Shown here one piece after another: positions 49,451-58,628 of a DNA stretch of 64,000 nt. The stretch comes from Mesorhizobium temperatum (GTDB lineage: Bacteria > Pseudomonadota > Alphaproteobacteria > Rhizobiales > Rhizobiaceae): the NCBI RefSeq assembly GCF_002284575.1, contig NZ_NPKJ01000068.1, forward strand, positions 248,001 to 312,000, in the 5' to 3' direction. Below the pieces are notes generated by a model. That model ran no database searches and was not told the DNA's origin. It saw only the letters and a program-made list of their open reading frames with translations. Each line of letters begins with the position of its first letter. Position 1 is the stretch's first letter. A program made the translations under genes and the position numbers.

Positions 49451-50977
49451 TCACTGCGTCACAGGCTTCGAAGCCAGGCGCGGGCCGGTCTTGACGTCGA
49501 CGATCTCAGGTTTCGCGATGTCGATCGTGCCATCCCAACCACCGCCGAGCGCCTTGTTGAGGGCGATGTAGTCGGTCGCAATCGCCACGCGGCTTTGCAG
49601 GAGATCGTCCTCGGCCGAATAGAGCGACCGCTCCGCGTCGAGGACATCGAGAAGACTTGTCTCTCCGGACTTGTAGAGCGCGCGCTCGAGACGCGCGGCG
49701 TCCGCGTAGGACTTCGCGGAAGAGGCAAGCTTGGTGTTTCTGACGCGCTCTTGCGCGAGCGAAACGATCGCGTTTTCCACCTCCTCGAGCGCCGTCAGCA
49801 CGGACGATCTGTAGGCGATGAAATATTGGTCGCGCTGGGCTCTCGCCACCTCGACGGCAGCCTTCAACTGTCCCGCATTGAAAACCGGCACGCTGAGCGT
49901 CGGCCCGAAGGACCAGCCGATCGAGGAACTTTTGCCGAGATCGCCGAGCTTGAGCGCGGATGTGTCGATGTCTCCCGTGAGACTGACGCTGGGATAACGG
50001 GCTGCTTCAGCCTGGCCGATCCTGGCGGTGTACTGGGCATATTGTCGCTCCGCCATGCGCACATCGGGCCGGGCGAGCAGAATGTTTGCGGGAATCCCGG
50101 TTGGAATGGGCAGACGCGGCGTTGGTATCGGCGCACTGCGCTTGAGCCGGTCGGTCAGCGCGGCCGGCGGACGGCCCGTGAGCACGGAAAGCCGATGCAT
50201 CGCTTCTGCATAGCTTGCTTCCAGGGTCGGAACATCGGCTTCCGTGCTGCTTGCCTGTCCCTTGGCCTTCGCCACATCCGCCGCCGTTGACATGCCGGCT
50301 TGCGCCATGGCGCGGGTGAGCGCTGCGGTTTGCATTTGCGAGGCGGCTGCGCGTCGGGCGAGGCCGATACGCGCCTGGTAGCCGCACGCCTCGGCATAAT
50401 AGGATGCAACATCGCCGATCAGGGTGAGAAGCGTCGAACGAAGCTCTTCCTCGGAAGCATCCAGCCCGTAGCGGGCGGCCTCGACGTTCCTGCGATTGGC
50501 CCCGAACAGGTCGAGTTCCCAACTGGCATCGAAGCCGGTCTGGTACTGGCTGTAGGGATCGCTATCGGTTCCGGCTGACGTGGTCGCGGCCGTCTTGTTG
50601 CGCGTGGCGGAAGCGGAGCCGTCAGCGGACGGGAACAATGTTCCGGCGGTCTGGCGATAGCTTGCGCGCGCCTCGCGAATCCGGGCCTTCGCGGTGGCGA
50701 CGTCGAGATTGCCCGCAACCGCCTCGTCGATAAGCGCGTTCAACTGGGGATCACGCAGGCGTTGCCACCATTTCGACAGTCGCGATGGCTTGGTCGGTCT
50801 GGACGGCTTCTGGTCACTCCACATGGCCGGCATCGCCAGAACTGGTTTCTGATAGTCCGGGCCAACGGCGCATCCCGCAAGCGCTGTCGCGGTCAGCGTC
50901 AGGACAGCAATTCGCATCCCTGCCGGCGCTCTCGCGGACGCTCCTGCCGTCGAGCCGACTTGGCCTTCATTTTTCAT
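49451..50977 (-). CDS. Outer-membrane efflux lipoprotein (NodT/OprM family)
   Basis: Outer-membrane factor of 508 residues for an RND pump. Lipobox LAGCAVGPDYQKP lies near residue 36, after TLTATALA, so it is probably lipidated. The body shows LSKWWQRLRDPQLNALIDEA, WELDLFGANRRNVEAARYGL and RPDVRMAERQYAQYTARIGQA, the two repeated helix/barrel units of the NodT type, and ends with TSLLDVLDAERSLYSAEDDL. The start at 50977 has a GAGGGTA site; ATG at 50917 would be a shorter alternative. It is the last gene of the adaptor-permease-outer-membrane order. Confidence 0.93.
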   Translation of the reverse strand: MKNEGQVGSTAGASARAPAGMRIAVLTLTATALAGCAVGPDYQKPVLAMPAMWSDQKPSRPTKPSRLSKWWQRLRDPQLNALIDEAVAGNLDVATAKARIREARASYRQTAGTLFPSADGSASATRNKTAATTSAGTDSDPYSQYQTGFDASWELDLFGANRRNVEAARYGLDASEEELRSTLLTLIGDVASYYAEACGYQARIGLARRAAASQMQTAALTRAMAQAGMSTAADVAKAKGQASSTEADVPTLEASYAEAMHRLSVLTGRPPAALTDRLKRSAPIPTPRLPIPTGIPANILLARPDVRMAERQYAQYTARIGQAEAARYPSVSLTGDIDTSALKLGDLGKSSSIGWSFGPTLSVPVFNAGQLKAAVEVARAQRDQYFIAYRSSVLTALEEVENAIVSLAQERVRNTKLASSAKSYADAARLERALYKSGETSLLDVLDAERSLYSAEDDLLQSRVAIATDYIALNKALGGGWDGTIDIAKPEIVDVKTGPRLASKPVTQ

Positions 50978-51108
50978 ACGTCTACCCTCAATTCCGATTG
51001 ACTGTTGTTTGCCGCCCGGCATCCGCCGGCGCGGCTCACCAGCGTTTTCGTAAGCTCGATGGTGAGGCGGCGAAGGACGGCGGCGGGCTTCCGTGACCGG
51101 CGTGCCGA

Positions 51109-54100
51109 TCACACCTTTTCGGTGCGAGCGCCCGGCAGATCATCTGCTTCGTCCGCGCCGGATCGTTCCACCAGCAGCTTGCGCAGATGGCGGCTAGCCA
51201 AGCGCTGGATGTCGTCCATGAAGGTGTAGACCACCGGCACGTAGACCAGGCCGAGCACGGTCGAGGACAGCAGCCCGCCGATGACGGCGATGGCCATCGG
51301 TGCCCGCGTCTCGGCATCGGCGCCAATGCCGAGCGCGATCGGCAGCATGCCGGCGCCCATGGCGATTGATGTCATGACGATCGGACGCGCCCGCTTGCGG
51401 GCGGCGTCGATCAGCGCCTCGAAGCGGCTCATGCCGCGTTCCCGTTCGGCGATCAGCGCATACTCGACCAGCAGAATCGAGTTCTTCGCCGCGATCCCCA
51501 TCAGCATCAACAGGCCGATCAGCGTCGAAAGCCCAAGCGCCTTGCCGGTGATCAGCATGAAGCCGAGCGCACCGCCGACCGAGAGCGGCAGCGCGACCAG
51601 GATCGTCACCGGTTGTACGAAGCTGCGGAACAGAAGCACCAGCGTCAGGTACATCAGCAGGATGCCGGCGGCGATCGCCGTAGCAAAGCCGCTGAACAGC
51701 TCCTGCATGCGGGCGGCGTCGCCGCGCGCCAGTTCACGCCCGCCCGCGGGCAGGTTCTGCATTGCCGGCAGGGCGCGGATGGCCGTGGTCGCCTCGCCGA
51801 GCGTGATGCCGGAAAGATCCGCCTCCACGGTGGCGCTGCGGCTGCGATCCACCCGCGCAATGCTGTTGGGCCCGGCGTTGAAGCTGATGTCGGCGATCGC
51901 GGCAAGCGGCACGGTGCCCTTGGTGCCGGTCAGCGGCAGGATGGCGAGCTTCGAAGGCTCATCGATGGCTCCGTCGGGCAAGGTCACGACGATCGACACC
52001 TGGCGATCGCCGAGATTGAATTTCGGCAGGCTGGTGTCGGTATCGCCGACAGTGGCGATCTTCACCGTCTCGGCGATCTCGGTCGGGGTGATACCGAGCT
52101 CGGCCGCCTTTGCGCTGTCGGGGCGCACGATCAGCTCGGGCTTCGTCGTTGCAGCCGTCGATGTCGGATTGCTGAGGCCGGGAACCGACTTCATCTGGTC
52201 GATCAGCGCATCGCTGGTCTTCTGCAGCGCATCGCCATTGTCGCCGACCAGCGTGATCGACACCTTGGCGCCCGAAAAGCCGTCTGCGCCGAACTGGATG
52301 CGCGCACCAGGAATGTCGTTGAGCTTCGGTGAGGCCTCGGCCTCGAATTCCTGCTGGCTGACAGTCCGCTCGTCGCGCGGCTTCAGATTGACGGTAACAT
52401 TGGCACTGCGCACTTCGGCCGATGTCGATCCGCGGTTCGGCCCGCCCCCCGACTCGGCCGCCGTGCCGATCGTGGCGAAGATGCTGTCGACCGCCGGTTC
52501 GCCCTCCAGGCGCTTGGTGATGTTCTGCACCACGGCCGTCGTCTGCTCGATCGTCGAGCCGGGCTGCAACTCGACCGAGATCATCGAGCGGCCGCGATCC
52601 GTCGCCGCCATGAATTCGGTCGGCAGCTGCGTCGCCAGCGCCACCGAGCCGGCGAAGAAGGCGATGCCGGCAACAAGCGTGATCCCACGATGGTCGAGCG
52701 CCTTGCGCAGCAGCCACAGATAGGTCGGCACCCAGCCCGGCGTGTCCTCTTCGCTATGGCCGCCGGCGCGCACCAGATAGGCGCCCATCAGCGGGGTCAG
52801 CATGCGCGCCACCAGCAGCGAGAACAGCACCGACACGCACACCGCGACGGCGAAGCTGACGAAGAATTTTCCCGGAATGCCGGGCATGAAGGCCACCGGC
52901 TGGAAGACGGCGACGATCGTGGCGGTGGTCGCCACCACCGCAAGGCCGATTTCGTCGGCGGCCTCGATCGCCGCCTGATAGGCGCTGCTGCCGGTCTGGC
53001 GCATATGGCGCACGATGTTCTCGATCTCGACGATGGCGTCGTCGACAAGGATGCCCACCACCAGGGACAAGGCCAGCAAGGTGATGTTGTTGAGCGAGGC
53101 GTCGAACGCCGCCATCACCGCGAAGGTGGGAATCAGTGACAGCGGCATGGCGACCGCCGACACCAGCGTCGCCCGAATGTCGCGCAGGAACAGCCAGACG
53201 ACGCCGATGGCGAGCAGCGCACCAAGCCACAGCGCCTCGAACGCGGCATCGTAGCTTTCCTGCACGAAGCCGGAAGACGAGGTGACCTCTGTAAATTTGG
53301 CGGCATCTGTCTTGGCGCCCATCTCGGCGATCGCGGCGCGCGCGGCCTTGACCACGTCGATCTCGCTCGAACCGACCGACCGGTAGATGTTGAAGGCAAC
53401 GACCTCTCTGCCGTCGAGATAGGCCGCCTGCCGCGGCTTTTCCCAGCTGTCGATCACCTTGCCGAGATCGGACAGCTTGACGTCGCCGGCGCCCGAAAGC
53501 GCGATGCGTGTATCGGCCAGCGCCTCGACCGTCGAGGCACTGGCCAGCGTGCGGACCGACTGCTCCTGGCTGCCGATCGTCGTGCGGCCGCCCGGCTGGT
53601 TGACGTTAATGGAAGCGAGCGCCTGGCTGACATCGCCGGCACTGATGCCGAGGGCGGCAAGGCGGTCGGGATCGAGCTCGACACGGATGACCCGGTCGAC
53701 GCCGCCCGAACGGGTGATTTTGGACACGCCGTCGACACCGAGCATCGCCTTGGCGACGTCGTTGTCGATGTACCAGCTCAGCGCGTCGGGCGACATGGCC
53801 GGCGCCTCGACCACATAGGTCAGCACCGAATTGCCTGATGCATTGACCTTCGTCACGACGGGCGCGGTGGCAGCGGCCGGTAGGCTGGACTGCACGCTGG
53901 AAACCGCGTTGCGCACATCGTTGGTGGCCGTCTCGGGATCCGTGTCGAGCGTGAACTCGACGGTGGTGACCGAGGAGCCTTCGCTGATCGAGGTCGAGAC
54001 GTCGTCGACGCCGTCCAGGCTCGCCACGGCATTTTCGATGACCTGCGCGACCTGCACTTCCATCTCGCTGGGTGCAGCACCCGCCTGCGTCACCGTGACG

Positions 54101-54240
54101 GTGACGGTCGGCAGGTCGATATCCGGCATGTTGTTGGTTCTGAGCTGCATGAAGCCGTAGAGGCCGGCGATCGTCAGCGACAGGAACAAGACGATGGTCG
54201 GAACCGGATTGCGGATCGACCATGAGGAAATTGCGTTCAT
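51109..54240 (-). CDS. RND efflux permease (HAE1/AcrB type)
   Basis: Inner-membrane RND transporter of 1,043 residues with twelve helices and two large periplasmic loops, the usual size for HAE1 multidrug pumps. Motif examples are WSIRNPVPTIVLFLSLTIAG at the start, LVVGILVDDAIVEIENIVRH near residue 405 (with the charged Asp pair of TM4), and LSTLIGLLMLMGIAAKNSILL near residue 920. It overlaps the adaptor stop by four bases and is followed by the outer-membrane factor. Substrates are not visible from sequence. The nearby two-component system may control it. Confidence 0.95.
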   Translation of the reverse strand: MNAISSWSIRNPVPTIVLFLSLTIAGLYGFMQLRTNNMPDIDLPTVTVTVTQAGAAPSEMEVQVAQVIENAVASLDGVDDVSTSISEGSSVTTVEFTLDTDPETATNDVRNAVSSVQSSLPAAATAPVVTKVNASGNSVLTYVVEAPAMSPDALSWYIDNDVAKAMLGVDGVSKITRSGGVDRVIRVELDPDRLAALGISAGDVSQALASINVNQPGGRTTIGSQEQSVRTLASASTVEALADTRIALSGAGDVKLSDLGKVIDSWEKPRQAAYLDGREVVAFNIYRSVGSSEIDVVKAARAAIAEMGAKTDAAKFTEVTSSSGFVQESYDAAFEALWLGALLAIGVVWLFLRDIRATLVSAVAMPLSLIPTFAVMAAFDASLNNITLLALSLVVGILVDDAIVEIENIVRHMRQTGSSAYQAAIEAADEIGLAVVATTATIVAVFQPVAFMPGIPGKFFVSFAVAVCVSVLFSLLVARMLTPLMGAYLVRAGGHSEEDTPGWVPTYLWLLRKALDHRGITLVAGIAFFAGSVALATQLPTEFMAATDRGRSMISVELQPGSTIEQTTAVVQNITKRLEGEPAVDSIFATIGTAAESGGGPNRGSTSAEVRSANVTVNLKPRDERTVSQQEFEAEASPKLNDIPGARIQFGADGFSGAKVSITLVGDNGDALQKTSDALIDQMKSVPGLSNPTSTAATTKPELIVRPDSAKAAELGITPTEIAETVKIATVGDTDTSLPKFNLGDRQVSIVVTLPDGAIDEPSKLAILPLTGTKGTVPLAAIADISFNAGPNSIARVDRSRSATVEADLSGITLGEATTAIRALPAMQNLPAGGRELARGDAARMQELFSGFATAIAAGILLMYLTLVLLFRSFVQPVTILVALPLSVGGALGFMLITGKALGLSTLIGLLMLMGIAAKNSILLVEYALIAERERGMSRFEALIDAARKRARPIVMTSIAMGAGMLPIALGIGADAETRAPMAIAVIGGLLSSTVLGLVYVPVVYTFMDDIQRLASRHLRKLLVERSGADEADDLPGARTEKV

Positions 54241-55409
54241 CGTACCGTCTCCGTGCTCGATACGGCGTGGTCGGCATCGCTCGCCGCGACGCGAACGAGA
54301 TTGCCGTCATTAAGCAGGCCGGCGCCGGAGACGACGACGCTGTCGCCTTCGGCCAGCCCGGAGACGATGGTGACGCGGCCGTCCTTGCGGCTGCCGGTCT
54401 CGACCGTGCGGGCCGCAACCTTGCCGTCTTGACCGACGACGAAGACGCCCGGTTTGCCCTCACGCCATGTCAGCGCGCTTTCCGCGACGTTCAGGACTTG
54501 CGCCGCAGACGTGGCGATCGAGACGCGGGCGAACATGCCGGGCCTGAGCCCGGAATTGTCCTGCGGCGCGACATAGACGGTGCCCAGCCTTGTGGTGCCG
54601 TCGACCTTCTCGGCCATCGAGCTGACCTTACCGGAAAATGCCCTGCCGGAGGCGTCGGTAATGGTCGCCGCCTGCCCGGTCGTGATCGCGGCCAGGTGCT
54701 TCTCGGGTACCTGGACGGCGACCTCGACCTTGCCGTCGCGCACGATCCTCATCAGCTCCGTGCCGGACTGAACGATGGAACCGGCAACCGCCGGCCTGGT
54801 GGAGATCGTGCCGTCGAAGGGAGCGTGGATCTCGGTCCGTGCGATTTGCGCGGCGATGTTGTCGGCGGCCGCCTCAGCCTGGGCGAGTTGCGCCTGGCTG
54901 GTCTTGACCGTGGTTGCTCTTTCCTCGGCTGTCTCGGCGCTGATCGCGTTGCTGGTGATGAGCTTCTTGGCACGGGCCGAGGCCGTCTCGGCCGCCTCCA
55001 GTGTGGCACGCGCCTGCTCGACGGCTGCCTTCTGCTCGGCGAGCTCGGCTCTCAGAACGGTATCTTCGAGACGCGCGATCACATCGCCCTTACTGACGTG
55101 GTCGCCCTCGGCAACGACAACCTCGGTCAGTTGCAGGCCGCTCGTCTGCGAGCCGATCGTGGCTTCCTGCCATGCCTGAGCCGTGCCGGTAGCGGTGATC
55201 ACTGAGGCGATTTCATCCTTGCGCACCTTTTCGACCGAAACTGTCAGCGAGGCAGCCTGTACGATGACAGGTGTCGTGTCCGCGGTCGCATCGGCCCCGC
55301 TCGCATCGACAGTGCCGCGCCCATAGGCCTTGAGCATGGCGGCAATCGCGATGGCGAGAATGACGGCGAAAAGCAGCAGGTATTTCTTGCGCGACAATCT
55401 AGCGGCCAT
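54237..55409 (-). CDS. RND efflux periplasmic adaptor (membrane fusion protein)
   Basis: Adaptor of 390 residues. An N-terminal helix (KKYLLLFAVILAIAIAAMLKAY) anchors it, then the lipoyl half (VVAEGDHVSKGDVIARLEDT near residue 110), a coiled-coil hairpin (KAAVEQARATLEAAETASAR), the second lipoyl half (TEIHAPFDGTISTRPAVAGS) and the beta-barrel/MPD part. The start at 55409 fits this; the frame from 55562 adds residues of another frame. It overlaps the permease start (ATGA), and a small ORF upstream ends 11 bases into it. It bridges the permease and the NodT-type channel. Confidence 0.94.
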   Translation of the reverse strand: MAARLSRKKYLLLFAVILAIAIAAMLKAYGRGTVDASGADATADTTPVIVQAASLTVSVEKVRKDEIASVITATGTAQAWQEATIGSQTSGLQLTEVVVAEGDHVSKGDVIARLEDTVLRAELAEQKAAVEQARATLEAAETASARAKKLITSNAISAETAEERATTVKTSQAQLAQAEAAADNIAAQIARTEIHAPFDGTISTRPAVAGSIVQSGTELMRIVRDGKVEVAVQVPEKHLAAITTGQAATITDASGRAFSGKVSSMAEKVDGTTRLGTVYVAPQDNSGLRPGMFARVSIATSAAQVLNVAESALTWREGKPGVFVVGQDGKVAARTVETGSRKDGRVTIVSGLAEGDSVVVSGAGLLNDGNLVRVAASDADHAVSSTETVR

Positions 55410-55602
55410 CGGTCTTCTCGCCGTTCGTTGAACTGGTTTTCTCGAAGTGGGGAACGCCGGGCGAAAGGCGCCAAGTGCCGAAGACAAGCCTGGTCGCGCC
55501 GGTGAAGGCCTGCAGCGACCGGAATGTCGCCCCCAAACCGCTTCGATGCTGCTCTGGCGCAACTGCCATCAGCAGCCGCAGCGTCACGAACATTTCCCAC
55601 AT
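55399..55602 (-). CDS. Small hypothetical protein upstream of the RND adaptor
   Basis: A 67-residue frame (MWEMFVTLRLLMAVAPEQHR, then TFRSLQAFTGATRLVFGTW and PGVPHFEKTSSTNGEKTDGR). It has high GC at codon third positions, a GAGAG site upstream of its ATG and an 11-base overlap with the adaptor start, which would couple translation. The first 14 residues could form a short hydrophobic helix. No family is recognised. It may be a true leader gene of the pump operon or merely a spurious frame; conservation would decide. Confidence 0.45.
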   Translation of the reverse strand: MWEMFVTLRLLMAVAPEQHRSGLGATFRSLQAFTGATRLVFGTWRLSPGVPHFEKTSSTNGEKTDGR

Positions 55603-55700
55603 GGAAGTTCTCTCTCATTAGCCCAAGGCCGGTTTCATCAATCCAGGGCCGGCCGGCCCGACAGCGGGGGGTAGGTCAGTGGGCCGGCCGGTGCAGCCGG

Positions 55701-56387
55701 TCAGAGTTGCTCGTCCGTCCGGGGTAGGAATGGCGGGAGCTGTCTGCCAGGATCGGGCAGGCCTCCGGGGCCGGCTGCATCATCCGGCGGATTGCCCCAT
55801 GAGCCGCGGGGTGGCCCGTGCGGCTGGTCCGTCGAAGCAAGGATTTCGAGCTGTTCGGGCGTCAGCTTGGCGCGAAGGGCGGCGATTGCGTCCTTCAGCT
55901 TTGCGGCCGAAGCCGCGCGTTCGGTAAGATCGTCGGCCAGCCTTTCCTGGAAGGTGAACGGATCGCGAGCGCCGGTTTCTCCCGCACCGGGGCCGCGCTC
56001 ACCGGGACCATCCGGGCCACGATCGGGTCGTGTCAGCACCGCCTGCAGCGCGCTGGTATAGTCGCGCCAGGCGTCGAGCTGCCCGGTCCTGACGCCGATG
56101 CGGGTCTCGAGCGCGGAAAGCCGGGCTGCGAGCCTGAATTCCGGTGGCGGCCCCATACGGCGTGGCCCGTTCTGCGGATCGAAGCGTTGCGGACCGATAC
56201 CGTCCGGTCCGGGCCGCATCGGCCGATGTGGACCGGGCCACGGCATCGGGCCTTCAGTCGCGCCGTCCTGCATCGCGACAACCGGCGGTTCCCCACCGGG
56301 TCCATCGACAAGGTCGGTCGGCTGCGCCAGCGCTGGATGAATGAGCGCGACGGAGAAGAGGCCGAGAGCAAGAAGTCTGCTTTGCAT
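55701..56387 (-). CDS. Spy/CpxP-like (LTXXQ) periplasmic protein
   Basis: Periplasmic protein of 228 residues. Signal peptide (LLALGLFSVALIHPALAQP), a Gly/Pro-rich linker with GPHRPMRPGPDGIGPQRFD, then a helical part with RLAARLSALETRIGVRTGQL and LRAKLTPEQLEILAS, the LTxxQ element of Spy/CpxP-type chaperone-like proteins. It ends in a Pro/Gly-rich tail. The start at 56387 has an AAGGA site. It is divergent from the response regulator gene, as are many envelope-stress CpxP-type genes, which suggests that the two-component system regulates it. Confidence 0.85.
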   Translation of the reverse strand: MQSRLLALGLFSVALIHPALAQPTDLVDGPGGEPPVVAMQDGATEGPMPWPGPHRPMRPGPDGIGPQRFDPQNGPRRMGPPPEFRLAARLSALETRIGVRTGQLDAWRDYTSALQAVLTRPDRGPDGPGERGPGAGETGARDPFTFQERLADDLTERAASAAKLKDAIAALRAKLTPEQLEILASTDQPHGPPRGSWGNPPDDAAGPGGLPDPGRQLPPFLPRTDEQL

Positions 56388-56494
56388 GATGTAGTCCTTT
56401 CCCACATGCTGCGGATAGGGAGAGGATAGGAGGCGTCTTTTTCTGGCTTGCTTCGCTCTGTTGCCGAAGGTTTCCAGGAAAGGGAGATTTGTTT

Positions 56495-56529
56495 CCGAAT
56501 GTTTCCGCTTCTGGGTTGGAAACATTCGG
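56495..56529. promoter_or_regulatory. Inverted repeat between LTXXQ gene and response regulator gene
   Basis: CCGAATGTTTCC (56495-56506) and GGAAACATTCGG (56518-56529) are perfect 12-base inverted arms with 11 bases between. A GTTTCC direct repeat with ten-base spacing occurs within the left side (56491-56506). The spacing fits an OmpR/PhoB-type response regulator dimer site and could serve both divergent genes. Confidence 0.75.
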
Positions 56530-56606
56530 TTGCAAATTTCCATGCCGCTGGCCGTCGGCTCTCCCTATAATCTGTAACGAACAGGGCAAACGGCACCGGG
56601 CAAGCA

Positions 56607-57332
56607 ATGCAATCACAACCCCAAATCCTTGTCGTCGACGACGACCGCGAGATCAGGACGCTTCTCGGGCGCTATCTCGACGGCCAGGGATTTCGTGTTT
56701 CGGTGGCAGCGGACCGACGCGAATGCGAGCACAGGCTGGCCACCGGCCAGTTCGACCTGATCGTGCTCGACGTCATGCTGCCCGACGGCTCGGGGCTCGA
56801 TATCTGCCGCGCCCTGCGTGATCGCAAACCCCACATTCCCGTCATCCTGCTGACGGCGCTGAAGGAGGATGTCGACCGCATCATCGGATTGGAGCTTGGC
56901 GCCGACGACTATCTCGGTAAGCCGTTCAACCCGCGTGAGCTGACCGCCCGCATCCGCGCCGTGCTGCGACGCTCGGCGCAGGACCAGACGGCACCAGCGA
57001 TGGCCCGCATCTATCGCTTCGCCGGCTACACGATGGAGCCGGAAATCCGTCGCGTCGCCAATGCAAATGACGAGGCGATCGATCTGACCGGTGCGGAGTT
57101 TGACCTGCTGCAGGTTTTTGTCGACAGACCAGGCCGCGTTCTATCGCGCGACCAGCTTCTCGATCTCACGCAAGGGCGCGAGCGCGAGCCGCTCGATCGC
57201 TCCGTCGACGTGCTGATGAGCCGGCTGAGGCGCAAACTTGGCGAGGATGCCGCAGAGCCCCTTTTCAAGACTGTGCGCAATGGCGGTTATCAGTTGACCG
57301 TCCGCGTCGAGACCGTGGACACGCCGGCATGA
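56607..57332 (+). CDS. OmpR-family response regulator
   Basis: Two-component response regulator of 241 residues. Receiver domain with the acidic pair VVDDD near residue 10, phospho-acceptor Asp 55 in LIVLDVMLPDGSG, LLTALKEDVDR and the conserved Lys in YLGKPFNPREL. The C-terminal winged-helix DNA-binding domain carries LTGAEFDLLQVFVDRPGRVLS in two parts and RSVDVLMSRLRRKLGED. Four-base overlap with the sensor kinase gene (ATGA) shows coupled translation. It is divergent from the Spy/CpxP-like gene; with the RND operon beyond, a role in controlling envelope and efflux genes is inferred. Confidence 0.94.
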   Translation: MQSQPQILVVDDDREIRTLLGRYLDGQGFRVSVAADRRECEHRLATGQFDLIVLDVMLPDGSGLDICRALRDRKPHIPVILLTALKEDVDRIIGLELGADDYLGKPFNPRELTARIRAVLRRSAQDQTAPAMARIYRFAGYTMEPEIRRVANANDEAIDLTGAEFDLLQVFVDRPGRVLSRDQLLDLTQGREREPLDRSVDVLMSRLRRKLGEDAAEPLFKTVRNGGYQLTVRVETVDTPA

Positions 57333-58582
57333 CCTCGCTCAGGGCGCGGATTGCGCTGCTTCTGGTGGCGTCGATCGTCGGTGTGGTGGCTCTGGCGACG
57401 CTTGCGGTCGTCAGTGTGGTGCGAGGCCCCGCGCCTGAAGCCACGATAGAGCCGGTCGCCCGGCAGATCAGGCTTCTGGCGCAGTCGCTTCCCGGCCATG
57501 TCGCCAGCGCAAACGATGTCCAGGTCGAACTCGGCGATCAGCCGGCAAAAGGGCAGGAGGACGAACGTGCAACACGTTTTCTCAACCGAGCGCTGGAACA
57601 TAGCGGGGCAGCGTTTCCCGCTACCGTCGTGCGGATCGAAGGCAAACCCGGCATGGTCGCCTCGGTGCAACTCCCGGACGGCACCTGGATGGCCGTCGAT
57701 GTTCCCGACTTCTCGCCGCCGGCCAACCGCTGGCTGGTCTTGTCCGGCTGGATCACGCTCATCGTGCTTGGCGCCACCGCCGTTTCGCTTTATTTCGCGA
57801 CTGTGCTGACGAGGCCCCTGGTCATGCTGGAGACCGCGGCAACACGCATTGGACCGGATGGCATTCTTGCGGCTCTGCCGGAAGAGGGTTCTGGCGAGGT
57901 GCGCGCCACCGCGCGCGCGCTCAATCAGCTTTCGAGCCGGCTCAAGTCGGCGATGGAAAGCCGCATGCGCCTCGTCGCCGCGGCGGGCCATGATTTGAGA
58001 ACACCGCTGACGCGCATGCGGCTGCGCGCGGAGTTCCTGGCGGATGACGAAGACCGCGAGAAATGGCTGCACGATCTCGAGGAGCTCGACCGCATCGCCG
58101 ACAGCGCCATTCGGCTGGTGCGCGAGGAGGTCGATCAGGACGCCGTCGAACCGGTCGACCTCGAAAGGCTGGTCCGCGACATCGAGGCCGAGATGATTTC
58201 GCTCGGTCACGCCGTGTCGATCGGGCATCTCGACAAGGTCTCGGTCAAGGCAGGCGCGCTCGGCCTTCGTCGGGCATTGCGCAATCTGATCGTCAATGCC
58301 GCCACCCACGGCAAGGGCTGCAGCCTCTCTCTCTCCGCCACGGGCAATCATGCCGCCCTCACCGTCGCCGATCGCGGACCCGGCATCCCGCCGGAGCTGC
58401 TCGGCAAGGCGTTCGAGCCCTTCTTTCGCGTCGATCCCGGCCGTAGGCAGTCCATCCCAGGCGCCGGCCTCGGCCTCGCCATCGCCAAGGAAATCATCGA
58501 ACGCTACGGTGGAACCGTCACACTGGAAAACCGCGCCGGTGGTGGTCTTTTGCAGAAGGTCGTTTTCGACGCTGTTTCCTGA
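57329..58582 (+). CDS. Sensor histidine kinase
   Basis: Membrane sensor kinase of 417 residues: an N-terminal helix (IALLLVASIVGVVALATLAVV), a periplasmic loop of about 110 residues, a second helix (WLVLSGWITLIVLGATAVSL), HAMP-like linker, then AAAGHDLRTPLTRMRLRAEF with the phospho-acceptor His, an N-box region, and GPGIPPELLGKAFEPFFRVD plus GAGLGLAIAKEIIERYGG in the ATP-binding domain. It begins in the stop of the response regulator. The periplasmic sensor part has no recognised fold; it may sense the same stress as the LTXXQ protein responds to. Confidence 0.94.
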   Translation: MTSLRARIALLLVASIVGVVALATLAVVSVVRGPAPEATIEPVARQIRLLAQSLPGHVASANDVQVELGDQPAKGQEDERATRFLNRALEHSGAAFPATVVRIEGKPGMVASVQLPDGTWMAVDVPDFSPPANRWLVLSGWITLIVLGATAVSLYFATVLTRPLVMLETAATRIGPDGILAALPEEGSGEVRATARALNQLSSRLKSAMESRMRLVAAAGHDLRTPLTRMRLRAEFLADDEDREKWLHDLEELDRIADSAIRLVREEVDQDAVEPVDLERLVRDIEAEMISLGHAVSIGHLDKVSVKAGALGLRRALRNLIVNAATHGKGCSLSLSATGNHAALTVADRGPGIPPELLGKAFEPFFRVDPGRRQSIPGAGLGLAIAKEIIERYGGTVTLENRAGGGLLQKVVFDAVS

Positions 58583-58628
58583 TTGGACTGTTCGACGCAG
58601 ACCGTTTCCATAGCTCTTTTCAGGCGAC

